The position numbers and the translations under genes were made by a program. A DNA stretch of 64,000 nt from positions 62,001 through 126,000 of the forward strand of contig ML210214.1 in assembly GCA_004369085.1 (NCBI GenBank). The letters are read 5' to 3'. The notes beneath the pieces are model-generated. The model saw only the letters and a program-made list of their open reading frames with translations, was not told the DNA's origin and did not search any database. The stretch is from Coprinopsis marcescibilis. Taxonomy: Eukaryota > Basidiomycota > Agaricomycetes > Agaricales > Psathyrellaceae. Shown here in pieces: positions 17,401-28,293 of this stretch; position 1 is the first letter of the stretch; the number at the start of each line of letters is the position of its first letter.

Positions 17401-19328
17401 GGTGTGGGTTTCGTTTGGTTAACCGTTACTGACGTCGTATCCAGGTCACGGTCAATGAGGAGAACGCACACGACACGGCAGAGTTCCTTACCAAGCGACT
17501 GACCGCGATCAAGAACCAGCGTAGCTCTGGCGAACTGGAAGACTTGGCCTTGGTTATTGGTATGAATTGGCTTCCTCAGTCATATTCACGCGAGCTAACC
17601 ATGCTTATAGATGGCAAGAGCCTGGGCTTCGCGCTTGAGAAAGAGTTGTCGAAGACCTTCCTGGAGTTGGCTATCCTATGCAAGGCTGTCATCTGCTGCA
17701 AGTTTTAAACCGTGATGGGCAGATGAAGAATACTGATGGGTGTTAACAGGTCGCGTATCGCCTTTGCAAAAGGCTTTGGTTGTCAAGCTCGTAAAGAAGA
17801 ATCAAAAGTCCATATTGTTAGCCATCGGGGATGGTGCGAATGATGTCAGTATGATCCAAGCTGCACATGTTGGTGTTGGTATTTCCGGAGTCGAGGTAAG
17901 GGTTGACCGTTCGTTGTGAATCCATCTGAGACGTGGTTGCAGGGTTTACAAGCGGCTCGATCCGCGGATGTCGCGATATCACAATTCCGATTCCTCAAGA
18001 AGTTGCTTCTGGTCCACGGTGCATGGAGCTATCGAAGACTCTCCAAGCTAATCCTCTGTATGAGCATTCCATCATTCTCATCATTTGCTTTGTTCAATCC
18101 TTTCTAGACTCCTTCTACAAGAACATTGTGCTTTACATGACGCAGTTTTGGGTAAGTCATTTATTTTCGAAGAAAACCCCCGTTGTTGATCTGTCTACCG
18201 GATTAGTATTCCTTCTTCAACAACTTCTCCGGTCAAATCGCCTATGAATCATGGACATTGTCCCTTTACAATGTGGTTTTCACCGTTTTACCTCCTCTCG
18301 TCATTGGGGTGTTCGATCAGTTTGTCTCGGCTCGAATTCTCGACCGCTATCCACAGCTTTATATCCTTGGTCAAAAGAATGAGTTCTTCACCAAGACCTC
18401 GTTCTGGCTCTGGGTTGCTAACGCGTTGTATCACAGTATCGTAAGTGGACGATTGGGATTGGGAACACATCAAAGACGTTGTTACTGACAACCACTTCAC
18501 AACTTTAGATCCTGTTTGGCTTCTCGGTCATCCTATTCTGGGGAGACTTGAAGTTGGCCGATGGCCTGGATAGCGGACATTGGTTCTGGGGTACTACGCT
18601 GTATCTCGCGGTTTTGTTGACTGTCCTTGGGAAGGCTGCTCTTATCTCTGAGTGAGTGATATATTTATCATTTCATTGAAACATATCGTTGATGATCTCC
18701 ATTCAGTATCTGGACAAAGTATACCGTCGCGGGTGAGTGTTCCCACTCAATTTGTTTGAAAACTTACATCATGCTGATTTTCGGTCATGTTCAGCTATCC
18801 CCGGATCATTCATTTTCACCATTGCGTTCCTGCCCCTCTACGCTATTGTTGCACCCGCCATCGGATTTTCGACAGAATACCAAGGACTAGTTCCACGCCT
18901 ATGGTCTAATGGAGTTTTCTATCTCATGATAATCCTCGTTCCTTTGGTTTGTCTTGTTCGCGACTTTGTCTGGAAATAGTAGGTGGCACTTCTTCACTCT
19001 CCAAGCAATTATTTAAATGCCACCTTTGACAGCTATCGACGAACCTACATGCCATCGTCATATCACATCACCCAAGAGCTTCAGAAGTATAATATTCCTG
19101 ATTACAGACCCAGACAGGAGCAGTGAGTGGAAATGTGGTGTTTATTGTGTTTTTCTCATTGTTTTGCGTAGATTCCAAAAGGCCATCAAGAAGGTTCGCG
19201 CCACCCAGCGAATGCGCAAGAACCGTGGCTTTGCGTTCAGTCAGACAGAAAACTCGAGACAAGACCAAGCCAAGATTATCCGAGCATACGACACGTCCAA
19301 GACAGATGCAAGACCCTCTGGCTATTGA
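14405..19328 (+). CDS. DRS2: P4-type phospholipid-translocating ATPase (Drs2-type flippase)
   Basis: Predicted aminophospholipid flippase that moves phosphatidylserine or phosphatidylethanolamine to the cytosolic leaflet of trans-Golgi, endosome or plasma membrane, with a Cdc50-type partner. The gene has many short introns. In order: a disordered N terminus (about residues 1-125); a conserved block with the STSKYN/FLPKF region; [19 protein letters not shown] (after removal of an intron near 14968-15016); the actuator motif DGETNLK restored across an intron at about 15431; [13 protein letters not shown] in helix 4; the phosphorylation site FSDKTGTLT near 16318; the nucleotide-domain signature SSPDEAALV near 16630; [11 protein letters not shown] near 17829; then the C-terminal helices. 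The sequence around YNFATFLPKF and SPTNRYTTI fits the Drs2 rather than the Dnf or Neo1 branch. The C-terminal tail is basic ([14 protein letters not shown]). Exon borders were read by eye and not all were fixed. Confidence 0.93.
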
Positions 19329-20115
19329 CCCTACTTATTATTATTCCATGAACAGTTTACCTTAATGGACATTGTAATCATAATACCATGAATATCTCGT
19401 ACCTATCTGCGCTCCAACCTCCGGCGGGTTTTTGTGTTTCTTTGGACAATTGAAACTCATGCTTGTATTTGTTGAGGCGATCGAGCGCGGCGGGACCCTG
19501 GTGATCTTTGTGGCCTCGAGGAACAAGCCTGTGGCGTACAAGTTGCTAAGCTTACAATGTCCTCATGTAAGTATAAACCTAGCTTAGCTGAGCTTCATGT
19601 TTAATGACAGCGGTGCTAGTTCGAGTCCAACGCGACGGTGATGATGGGTACCAAAGTGACAAGTTATATCTGGTTGTTGCCACCACCAGGAGTTACAGAT
19701 GTATGATGGGAAACGAACGAGTAAAAAGGACTGTAGGGGGGAAGCACGAGCCCTACTGAGTCGAACTAGGTCTGGAAGCTCCAGGTTGTGGCCCTGGCTG
19801 GCCCTGGACGATGCACCGAAATTGGAAATGCCAAATTGGGCATGGCGGAGAGAGCGCAAAGCTCGGAAGTGATGGACAGGGGGAATCGGCAACTGCCGAC
19901 ATTAACTCTCTCTTGACAACAAGAAACTACAAAGGACGAAGGGAATTAACAGCCTGCCAGGTCTGATATCATTCCTTCTTTTTCTTCGTTTCTCCTCAGA
20001 GCTGAGCTCGTTCACTCTACTCTTTTTATTTCTCCCTTTTCTCTTCGTCTTTGGCCAGCTTTTTACGTTACTTTGCCTCTACACAGCGTCCGGAACGCCC
20101 TCCACATTATAGAAG
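19329..20115. other. Intergenic region upstream of noxR
   Basis: A 787-bp spacer with the flippase 3' end and the noxR promoter. The 120 bases before the noxR ATG are strongly pyrimidine-rich (runs of TTTCTTC/TCTCC between about 19970 and 20050). A minus-strand ORF at 19892-19584 reads as low-complexity chance sequence. No gene supported. Confidence 0.45.
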
Positions 20116-22134
20116 ATGTCCCTCAAAGCTGAACTAGAGACATGGACTGCTGCACTCAAGGCTTATGATGAGCAGGACTTTGAGAGGTCGCTGGAGCTAT
20201 TCTCGGTGTGTACATACTGTTTCCTGGTCTGGGAGGTGTGCTCATGGGCCTCATTGATAGCAAATCGCGGATTCTTCCAAGATCCTGACGAATATGGGTC
20301 TGATATATGCCACCCTCGGAGAGCATGAGGAAGCCGTCAAGCACTTTATAGAAGCGACAGGCTTGGACCAATATCTCGCCGTGGCGTATGTGGCAAGACT
20401 TGGATGAGTTATTGTCTCGTGCTAACAACCCCATCAGTTACTTCCAATGCGGAGTCTCCAACTTCCTTCTTCAACGCTACGATCTCGCTCTCAAGGATTT
20501 CGAGGAAGCTCTATCCCATCTCAGGCAGAATCAAACCATGTAGGTCGAAGTTGTATGAAGTTATCATTTGTGCTGATTCCTCCGCAGTAATTATGAGCAA
20601 CTCGGCTTGCAGTTCAAGCTCTACTCGGCAGAAGTCCTGTTCAATATGGGGCTATCTCTCATTTACATGGGTCAGGTCGAGTCAGGGCTGGGACAACTGG
20701 AGCTGGCCAGACGGGATAAGGCGACGGAGGAACACAATGTCGTAGATGAAGCGATGAAGGATCAAGGACAAGGCTATACAGTGTTCAGTATCGTAGGTGT
20801 CCACATCTTGACAAGCCCTCGTTACATTCTCACCTACGGTGTGTTAGCCCGTTGGTGTCCTTTACCGTCCCTCGGAAAAGAAGGTCAAGAATGCTGTACA
20901 GAAGGACTACATGGGGAAGGCTGTGAGTTACTGACCGTGCATGCGTGGTCCGTCGTGGCATTGACATATTCCATAGCGATTGGTTGCATCGAGTGATCCT
21001 AACGACAAGATCACCACGTTTGCTGGATCAGCAAGACTGAAGATGGGAATCTCACCGGCAGGAGTGTTTATCGAACGACCGGGTATCGATGACCCTGAGC
21101 CTTTGCTAGCTCGAAGTGCTACATCGGCAGTTCCTAGTACGTTACTTGTCGACTCCTTAGTCGTTACTTGTGCAACCTTCCTGACTGTTGGAATTTAGAA
21201 TCGGACAGCCCAAGATCCGCCGGGCTCGGAAGATCACAGACCACCCTCAATGTTGCCTCCAACGCCCGTGAGCTGACAGCTCCAAATTCCGCTGGTGCTA
21301 CCGTCGGGAGGAGCAACACGACGATCACAACAGCAAGACCGTCTCCCAATGCTACAATCGGCGGCCCCTCGCGTGGCATGAGCGTCAGACGGAACGACAG
21401 TTCTGGGACAAATGCCCTTCGCGTACCCTCGAAAGGTATGGAACTCTTCGTTAACGTTGTCCTTGACTAGACTCATTTATACCAGGCCTCCCAGATGTCC
21501 CCGATAACGAACGGATCACAGCGTTCTACGACGAATATATCGATGCTTATGACCAGCCACCTGTGCCCCAATTGACTTCTGCACCCCCCTCCGACCGTGT
21601 GACCACATGGGCTCGTCAGAATACTGTCACTCGTGCACCGTCGCGAAGTGCGCCAAACAGCCAGTATGCTCCAAGCTCGTTCGGAGGTGGAGGCGGTACC
21701 CTCCGAAGGAAGTTGACGAGACGCACTACCACCCGCCAGAGGATCCAGAGTGCTTACGAGGAGGAGGAAGAAGGTTACGGCAGCGGAGAATATGAAGACG
21801 GGCCATTCGAGATGAACTTGATTCGCATCAAGGTAAGACCGTTCTCTTCGTTCCGAAAGCCGATGTGCTGAGCCTGTTTGTATAGCTGCACTACCAAGAT
21901 GAAACCAGAGGAATGACGTTGATGCCTGAAGTCCCATTCGAAGAATTTGTTGACAAGATCACAGCCAAGTTCGGGAAGTCTTTCAACGGACTTGGTCTCA
22001 AGTTCAAGGACGAAGATGGCGGAAGGGTCACATTGCGAGACGAATCCGACTTTGAGCTCGCTATTGAAACTGCTCGCGAAACCGCCAAGGGCAAGCCAGA
22101 AGGCAAATTAGAGATCTGGTGCACCGATGCTTGA
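20116..22134 (+). CDS. noxR: NADPH oxidase regulator NoxR (p67phox-like)
   Basis: Cytosolic activator of fungal NADPH oxidases (NoxA/NoxB), working with Rac to produce localised superoxide for hyphal and fruit-body differentiation. The N-terminal ~200 residues are tetratricopeptide repeats: AALKAYDEQDFERSLELF, then, after the first intron, SKILTNMGLIYATLGEHEEA, AVAYFQCGVSNFLLQRYDLA and LYSAEVLFNMGLSLIYMGQ. The p67phox-like activation region GVLYRPSEKK follows. The middle is Ser/Thr/Pro-rich and disordered. The C terminus is a PB1 domain beginning at IRIKLHYQDETRGM and ending EIWCTDA, with acidic residues in the KFKDEDG and DESDFELA blocks. No SH3 domain is visible, as usual for fungal NoxR. 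At least six introns interrupt the gene. The first codon was taken from the ATG after a pyrimidine-rich leader. Confidence 0.9.
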
Positions 22135-22508
22135 GATATTCCACTCACTGGCACTCGCTCCTTACATTCATTATTCCACCCATTCACGCATATCATATCC
22201 CGTCCTTTTTGAGCTGTATATTTCTATTTTGCTTTTTATGCTGCTTTGCGTCTTCCATATATCTACGAGGATACCCCACAAGCTGTATTTTTGCATGTAA
22301 CACTGGCATTTATGGAATACATTTTTGGGAGGAAGACTTGCGCCCGATTCTGTGAGACTTTTGTGACGCGATCAAAAAGTAGCAACCAGCAACTAGCACA
22401 TTTCTTCCGCGTAGCACACTCTAGCACACCCTCTCCTCTCGATTGCGCCGGGTTTCCTGATTCATCTTGAACTTCGTCGCTAATACTCTATTTCATTTGC
22501 ATACAGCC
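22135..22508. other. Tandem intergenic region noxR to PinX1-like gene
   Basis: AT-rich spacer holding the noxR 3' untranslated region and the short promoter of the next gene. Nothing else recognised. Confidence 0.5.
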
Positions 22509-23996
22509 ATGGGCCTTAGTGGCAGAAAGACGAAGCAAAGGATAGGAAGCGACCCGAGAAACTTGGCTTGGGCTGATGGTATGTGTTACAACTTTCTGTC
22601 AACGTCTTGTGGGGTTTGAAAAGCTGATTGACCCTTCATCCTGGTAGACGCTGCAAGGTTCGGCTCCAGCTACCTTTCAAAGTTCGGATGGGACGCTTCC
22701 AAAGGACTGGGTGCAGAGGGGGAGGGCCGCAAAACTCATCTCACAGTCGCCCACAAGTTGGATATGATGGGTATCGGTGCTGCCCACCAAAAAGACCCCA
22801 ATGGGATCGCTTGGAAGCAGAACCGAGATTTTGAGAACCTTCTGAAACGGTTGAACGCCTCGGAAGGCTCAACTGCTGAGGAAGGGACTCCGGTAGCTGG
22901 GTTCACGCAGGCGTCTGCGTCTGTTGAGGTAACGGAGACGGAGGTGGCTATGGAGGTGGTGGAGGGTGAAACAGAGAAAGAGCAAAAGAAAAGGGAGAAG
23001 AAGGAGAAAAAGAAAGCGAAGGAGGGTAAAAAGTCGAAGAAGGATAAGGACGGGAAGAAGAGAAAACGCGGGGACGACGATGAAGGCGAGATTTCGGACG
23101 CTGCCAAACGGATCAAGACAACTAGTATCGAGCAATCGACAACTACCACAACTCAAATTGTCGTTGAGGCTGCACAGGTTGACGTCGTGCAGCCCAGAAA
23201 GCCTGTTGCTCCTCCACGGTACAGAGCGTATGTCTTTGCATTGTCCTTTTGTCCGCCTTTTTGCGAATTTAAATTTTACAGGCATCGTGCTAGGGCTATT
23301 GCAGCAAAGACAATATCCTCCAAATCCGCGGCCCACATCTCAGAAATTCTTGGGATTGCACCTTCAGGATCCGAAAACACATCTTCTACACCAACACCCG
23401 ATCCCAACCAAGGAAAGCTAACAGTCATATCTGAGGATGCGCCAGAACTCGAGAAAATTACCACATCGAAGAAGAGTGTTGCCGACTATTTCAAGGAGCG
23501 ACTCCTAGCAAAAGCCAACAAATCAGGCACTCCAGCGTCGAATGTGTCCACTCCCATACCTGTGGCTAGTATGGAGGATGATGAAGCGGAGAAGAAGCCG
23601 AGAGGCGGTCTCGGGTTCTCCAGGTTTAGTTGGGAGAAACACGAAGAAAACAACACTGTGGCCATTGGGATGTCTAAATTCGGTTCCCTCATGTCCTCCG
23701 CTTTCCTGGCCAGCACCGTGTCGATATCTCAAGAAACCTCTACCGTTGTTGAGGTAAAGAAAGAAAGCGACGATGACGAACCTTCCGATCGAGACGAACG
23801 CAAAAGACGGAGAAAGGAGGAGAAAGCAACCAAGAAGGCGGAGAAAGCTGCGCGAAAGGCTGAGAAGGAGAACAAGAAGAAGCAAAAAGGCGTCAAGCAA
23901 GAGTCCTCGCTACCCCGTGATTTGGAAGAAACGCCTGAAGTCAGCGAAAAAACATCTAAAACCCATAAGAAACACAAAAAAGACCCGAGGTCATAG
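22509..23996 (+). CDS. PXR1: PinX1/Pxr1-like nucleolar G-patch protein
   Basis: Predicted nucleolar G-patch protein which, in yeast and animals, helps rRNA/snoRNA processing by stimulating a DEAH helicase and can inhibit telomerase. Exons 22509-22578, 22648-23227 and 23282-23996 give 454 residues. Residues ~25-72 form the G-patch (FGSSYLSKFGWDASKGLG, then GRKTHLTVAHKLDMMGIGA), followed by the PinX1-typical WKQNRDFENLLKRL. Two lysine/glutamate-rich tracts (about 145-190 and 375-450) look like nucleolar-localisation or coiled segments. Between them a conserved-looking block (ISSKSAAHISEILGI) and SVADYFKERLLAKA occur. YFKERLL is a known PinX1-family motif. The unusual base composition of the minus strand here simply mirrors the lysine codons. 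Confidence 0.87.
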
Positions 23997-24138
23997 CGAT
24001 CCTTCTAACTGTAGTGAGTTGCTTGTATAGTTGATTATACAGGTCTACATTATACACTGAATCAGCATAGATTGCGCTACTAGTACCTAAAAGTTCCATA
24101 AGCCAGATTATCCATCCAATAGTAAGCCGAGAAAGATA

Positions 24139-25671
24139 TCATGGTCTACTTGTATCCCATCGAGACTTGCGGGCCTGTACCGTGTCCTGGGCTTTGAAAC
24201 GGCTCAGGGCACTAATCACCTCGGGTATCACGTCCTTATGGACATCTCGGCCCCATAAAATATCAACGTGCTCATAGCCATGTAGACGTTTAGAGATGGT
24301 ATGCTCTGGGAGTTGTGACAGCATCGTGCCAATGTCAACAAGGCTGTCGCAGTCGCCGTAAAGCAAGACGATCGGAGTTGCGATATTGCGAGTCGGGAAG
24401 CGTGCTGGTCGATATGAGCTGACCGATGTTCGAAGAACCGGAGAAAGGACGTCGTCGTCGTACATTTGGAAAGCTGAGTTACGCATGATCTGAAACCAGT
24501 GTACTACCGACTTGACCGATGCAAAGGAATACAAGTGGGCGTAGGCGGCGATCTTCTGGTGGAAGGTTATTTTGTGACCGTGCCAGTTGAACAACCAGAT
24601 GAGAGATTTGTCGATGAGTGCTGTGAATATGGGAGGGTATAGGATGGACTGCCACATGGTTGCCGATGATAGAATGGATTTCCGGCCGAAGAAAAGGAAC
24701 AGCAGTGTGGGCCTGGAAAATGTGGTTAAGGTTGAACCCTAGACCAATAAACAGACAGACGTACGAGGACTTCATTAAGCCATCTACTATTGGTGCTGCT
24801 AAGCCTGCAGGGCTCATTGCGGGAGCCAGGGCAATGAACACATTGACTCTTTCGTTGAGTTGTGGGTGAATGCTGAGGGCAGCGAATGCTTGAGCTGTAC
24901 CCTGGCTGAACCCAACATAGCTCAACGTCGGTGCTTTAGTGAGATCCAGAATGTGGTTGATAGAGTCTGGAATGTCGTGCCAAGCGAAATCGTCGATACT
25001 GAAGAGACGCTAAGCGGGACGCTGCAATCGGACAGCTAAACATGTCGTACCTGTAGTCCCAGAATTTGGCCGAGTTAGGACCATGATGGATGGACTTTTT
25101 AGAATATTTATTTCCCCTTGATTCATTTTAGTCACGCAAAGTCCAATCCAATTGTTTCAACTCACCTGTTGTTACCCAACCACACATCATAACCTTGCTC
25201 CGCCAGGGTAAAAGCCAAGCTGCGCTCAGCGTCCGTGAGGCATATCCACACCTCGCTGTTCATCAGAAGACCGTGGTGGAGGTACACAACGGGTTTTCCT
25301 GTGCTCGTCCCTGGATGAGGGTTCTTCTCGCCCCGTTTACATGGCAAGCGATGCAAGCCCAGTAGGTAACCATCCTTGGTCAGAACGACATGTTCCTCAT
25401 GAGTATATCCCTGTATATTGCACAGCTCCTCGAAGTCTCGGGCATTCAGGACAGCTTCCGCTGCTTTCTTCTCTGGCGAATTGTCCTTGTACCTCCCGCT
25501 GATATGGTGAAAGAGCGCACGAGATTGTCGGTAAAACCAGTTGATAACTGGTTTGGGCAAACAGAGGATGATAATGTGAAGTAGAGATTCGAAAGCGAGA
25601 AACGAGAATCCGAATACAAGCGCGACGTAGTCCCTTACAGAGATGCGGCCAAGTAATGGCAATCGTGCCAT
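24139..25671 (-). CDS. TGL1: Acid lipase / steryl ester hydrolase (TGL1/YEH family), membrane-anchored
   Basis: Alpha/beta-hydrolase expected to split steryl esters or triacylglycerol at lipid droplets or the ER. Several exons: 25671 to about 25164 encodes an N-terminal hydrophobic hairpin (residues ~12-40) that should anchor the enzyme. The acid-lipase N-terminal block (IQGYTHEEHVVLTKDGYLL), the oxyanion-hole HHGLL and GYDVWLGNNRGNKYS follow. The serine nucleophile lies in GFSQG in the exon around 24915. The third region carries the acid residue in YGDCDSLVD and the final histidine in GYEHVDILWG. All triad elements are in the expected order, so activity is likely. The gene is divergent from the next plus-strand gene, with a 190-bp spacer. 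Assignment to TGL1 rather than YEH1/2 is tentative. Confidence 0.87.
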
Positions 25672-25861
25672 TAGCTGAGTGTCGAAAGTGACGCTATGAT
25701 GGAGTGGGCCAAAGGGAGGGTTGCGCTAAAATTAGCCTGCACAGACTCCAAGTGGCTGTGCAGGGATGAACATTAGCTCGTGATTGCGATTTCGAACCCA
25801 GTCACTCCAGAAGTTATGATGTTTTTCCTTCCATCACTCATCTTCGTATTCGCTCTGGCTC

Positions 25862-27127
25862 ATGTTTCTTGGACGAGCCGGCAAGAAATATGTGGCTTTA
25901 CTCCTATCATTGGTTTTTAGCACACTCCTACTTCAATCACGCACATATGGCGAGCTCAAGAAAAACAATAACTCTGTTCATGGACTATTTGACAAAAACA
26001 TTCAAATGGCTGTTGATGACTTTATTCGCCAATTTCCTGTGATAACACCCAGATGGACCGAACCAACGCCAGTGCCTGGGCTTAAATCGACTCTCTTGGC
26101 CGAGGCAGCAATCACAATCTGTGACTATGTGGTTGGAAAAAGGATCCTCTTCGTCGGGCCAGAGACTACATATCATCTGCACAATCTCTGGTTAGCTGCG
26201 CTAGAACGCCAGAAAGGTCACTCGCTGCACTGTCCTGGCGCCCAGTACTGTGTCTTCCACCATATCTGCAACTTTGATCATGACTCTTCTTCCACAATGA
26301 TCTTCGACGGTCGTAAACAGAAGCTCCCTGGCAGTCGACAATTGCGCGAGACCGGATCCGCCATCCTGCAATACACTCTGTCTTCTTCCCTGGCTACATC
26401 TGACGGTACTTTGGGCGACAAAGAATCTCGTCCTTTGGTTGACCAACTCAATGATGTGCGCGTTCACAACTCGGACTGGATTATGCGCTTTCGGAGGGCA
26501 GATATCGTCGTAATGAGCCGTGCTCCCATTCCACCTCCGTCCTGGACATACACTGTCTTCTCCAAATTCAGCTTCACCGACCACCTGGCCTCGTTTTATC
26601 GAACAGCAGATGGGTTAGAAGAAACTATGTTCCAGGCGGCATTCAATCGCACGGTGGAGGAATTCTTGCCATCCCTGAGTCGAACCATCCGGTCTATGCT
26701 CAACTTTAACAACAAGGACAAGACTCTCATTTGGCATGGACACTGGCCACTGAACCCCGTGTGCACTAATCGTGGGTTACTGCTCCGTGTTCCACGTATC
26801 CGACAATTTTGGGCTCCTGGGATCGATTCAGTTGACCCATGGACTTACTATTATAACGCACAAGGTGGGAGATATCTGCTTGCGTCCAGAGAATCGCTGT
26901 CTCATTCTCTGTACCGTACAGTGTACATTCAAAACCACCTCCTACCCCAAATCCTCTCTCCATTCAACATAACGTTCATACCTGTCGAACACCGTTGGTC
27001 GCACTCGTGGGGGCTAAAATTCAGTAATAAGGATGGTCGTAGGGATTGTATCAGAGAGATGGGTGAAGACATTTCTGCCGAGTTTTTCTCCGGCCTCGTA
27101 CATACATTACAAGCCACCGCATCCTGA
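25862..27127 (+). CDS. Intronless type II membrane protein, distant PC-esterase (TBL/CAS1-like) candidate
   Basis: A single 421-residue ORF without introns, which is unusual among its intron-rich neighbours. Residues ~9-26 form a hydrophobic signal anchor (KYVALLLSLVFSTLLLQS), giving a predicted lumenal enzyme of the secretory pathway. GKRILFVGPETTYHLHNLWL at about residue 91 sits where PC-esterase proteins (plant TBL acetyltransferases, CASD1/Cas1) have their GDS block, but the serine-bearing GDS is replaced by GPE. TLIWHGHWPLNP in the middle and RRDCIRE near the end would correspond to later blocks of that fold. Two cysteine clusters follow the first block (HCPGAQYC, HHICNF). I recognise it only as a family-level resemblance; a glycan-modifying role is inference. 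The ORF itself is very likely a real gene. Confidence 0.8.
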   Translation: MFLGRAGKKYVALLLSLVFSTLLLQSRTYGELKKNNNSVHGLFDKNIQMAVDDFIRQFPVITPRWTEPTPVPGLKSTLLAEAAITICDYVVGKRILFVGPETTYHLHNLWLAALERQKGHSLHCPGAQYCVFHHICNFDHDSSSTMIFDGRKQKLPGSRQLRETGSAILQYTLSSSLATSDGTLGDKESRPLVDQLNDVRVHNSDWIMRFRRADIVVMSRAPIPPPSWTYTVFSKFSFTDHLASFYRTADGLEETMFQAAFNRTVEEFLPSLSRTIRSMLNFNNKDKTLIWHGHWPLNPVCTNRGLLLRVPRIRQFWAPGIDSVDPWTYYYNAQGGRYLLASRESLSHSLYRTVYIQNHLLPQILSPFNITFIPVEHRWSHSWGLKFSNKDGRRDCIREMGEDISAEFFSGLVHTLQATAS

Positions 27128-27149
27128 ATCAAGACAATCTAAATGTTAT

Positions 27150-27683
27150 CTACCGCTTCTTTTTTGTATTTGTTGACTTCCTCGTGCTCTCGAATTGTTC
27201 GCGTTTATGGCCAACGAAGTTGCCACGCTCAAGTGCTTGCTTCGCAGCCTCCGAGATTCGTTTCCAGCGGTCTGACCCCAGTTTCACACCTCCATACCAC
27301 CGTGAGACTACGACCACGACGTTCTCCAGCTTGGAAAGCTCCAGGAGACGCAATAAACGATCACCACTTCCACTTTCTCCTCCATCATTCTGACCAACAA
27401 CAACCTGCGACGTTTTTCCGTCTACAGTGCGATATGCATACATGCAATGTGTCGCGCGCCTGAGAGCCGGTGAGCCAGTAAGATATTTGAGGAAGTTCGG
27501 GAAAGCTGATGCATCTTCAAGTGTAGAAGCATGTGCTAAGAAGACTGATTTTCTGTCGGATATTCGCTCAGAAGCGTGGATAGGATAGGGCCACGATGTG
27601 TCGTCGGAACTGGCTTTCGGCGGCTCTGTGTATGAAACGTTCAACGTGTTAGTTCGGAAGAGTCGCCAGTTGGCACCAGCCAT
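27150..27683 (-). CDS. IMPACT/YIH1-type UPF0029 domain protein
   Basis: Single-exon 177-residue protein carrying the IMPACT (UPF0029) domain. In yeast Yih1 and mammalian IMPACT this domain goes with binding of Gcn1 and damping of the Gcn2 amino-acid-starvation response. The conserved blocks are PIHASERISDRKSVFLAHA, HCMYAYRT, NDGGESGSGDRLLRLLEL and NVVVVVSRWYGGVKLGSDRW. No N-terminal RWD domain is present, so it is a short form rather than full Yih1; the family also has bacterial YigZ-like short members. The C-terminal end is basic (TRKSTNTKKKR). An upstream extension was tested and would need a 24-nt intron, so the ATG at 27683 is preferred. It converges on the preceding gene with a spacer of only 22 bp. 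Confidence 0.88.
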   Translation of the reverse strand: MAGANWRLFRTNTLNVSYTEPPKASSDDTSWPYPIHASERISDRKSVFLAHASTLEDASAFPNFLKYLTGSPALRRATHCMYAYRTVDGKTSQVVVGQNDGGESGSGDRLLRLLELSKLENVVVVVSRWYGGVKLGSDRWKRISEAAKQALERGNFVGHKREQFESTRKSTNTKKKR

Positions 27684-27718
27684 AAGCTATTGGACATTTC
27701 ACGTACCTACAGGGCTTC

Positions 27719-28154
27719 TCACGGATGCATTCCGTTTCCTGACAAGGATGGGTGAAAGTCTTGGGTGGAGTTCTCGGAGTAATTGTGCAGACGACCTATA
27801 TGGGCGAAGATAAGATTGCATTGAGTGCTTTGCTCGCGAATTGTCTCTGTGATCCTCTTCTGGAGGTGTTGGCACACCAATCTCTCCCAAACACACTTCT
27901 CAATCTTTCCCGTTATGTCGAGCTCGTTTCTTGTCCATGGTTCGAAATGGCTGAGCCATATGCTGGGGTTTGCAGCTGAGAACCAAGGCTGTCATTACCA
28001 GAGGCGAACACGTTGGTCACAAGTAAGTGAACCGGACCTTTGACCTTGCGGTAAGTGAACCTGCTGACGCCTATGTGTTCGAAGTGGAAACGCTTATCTT
28101 GCATTTTACAGTAACCTTCTCACATACCTCCTGCTCCAAGTCAGAGCAGGCCAT
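27719..28154 (-). CDS. Tentative small multi-exon protein, unknown function
   Basis: The minus strand holds an open stretch ending in TGA at 27719-27721. It reads like a real, charged, helical protein (WLSHFEPWTRNELD, KIEKCVWERLVCQHLQ, KRITETIREQ) but has no ATG within the exon. A model starting at the ATG at 28154, with a first exon of 27 nt, a 56-nt intron, a second short exon and a 59-nt intron ending at a CAG, joins this frame and gives about 107 residues. The introns have GT..AG ends and normal lengths. No family was recognised. The plus strand of the same DNA also has an open frame (27900-28043), so one of the two is a shadow. Treat as a hypothesis. Confidence 0.35.
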
Positions 28155-28293
28155 ATGGGTGTTTGCGAAATATTTTTAGCAGCGGTACATGCCCTGAAGC
28201 TAGATACCCTTAATATGTAACTGAGGTATGCATCGACAAGCATTGAAGTTTCCGTCGCTCCCCCACTCCTGAACGAACCTAACCCGACTCGAG

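Noticed and set aside
19610..19660. tRNA-like T-loop (gttcgagtcc) upstream of noxR
   Set aside because: The flanking bases do not form a T-stem, and no acceptor or anticodon arm can be paired on either strand.
22736..23336. Hydrophobic, Phe/Leu/Ser-rich minus-strand ORFs opposite the PinX1-like gene
   Set aside because: They mirror lysine/glutamate-rich codons of the plus-strand gene and would not be a real membrane protein.
27699..27896. Extension of the IMPACT gene upstream through the minus-strand ORF here
   Set aside because: In-frame joining would need a 24-nt intron, shorter than any other in the window; the ATG at 27683 stands.
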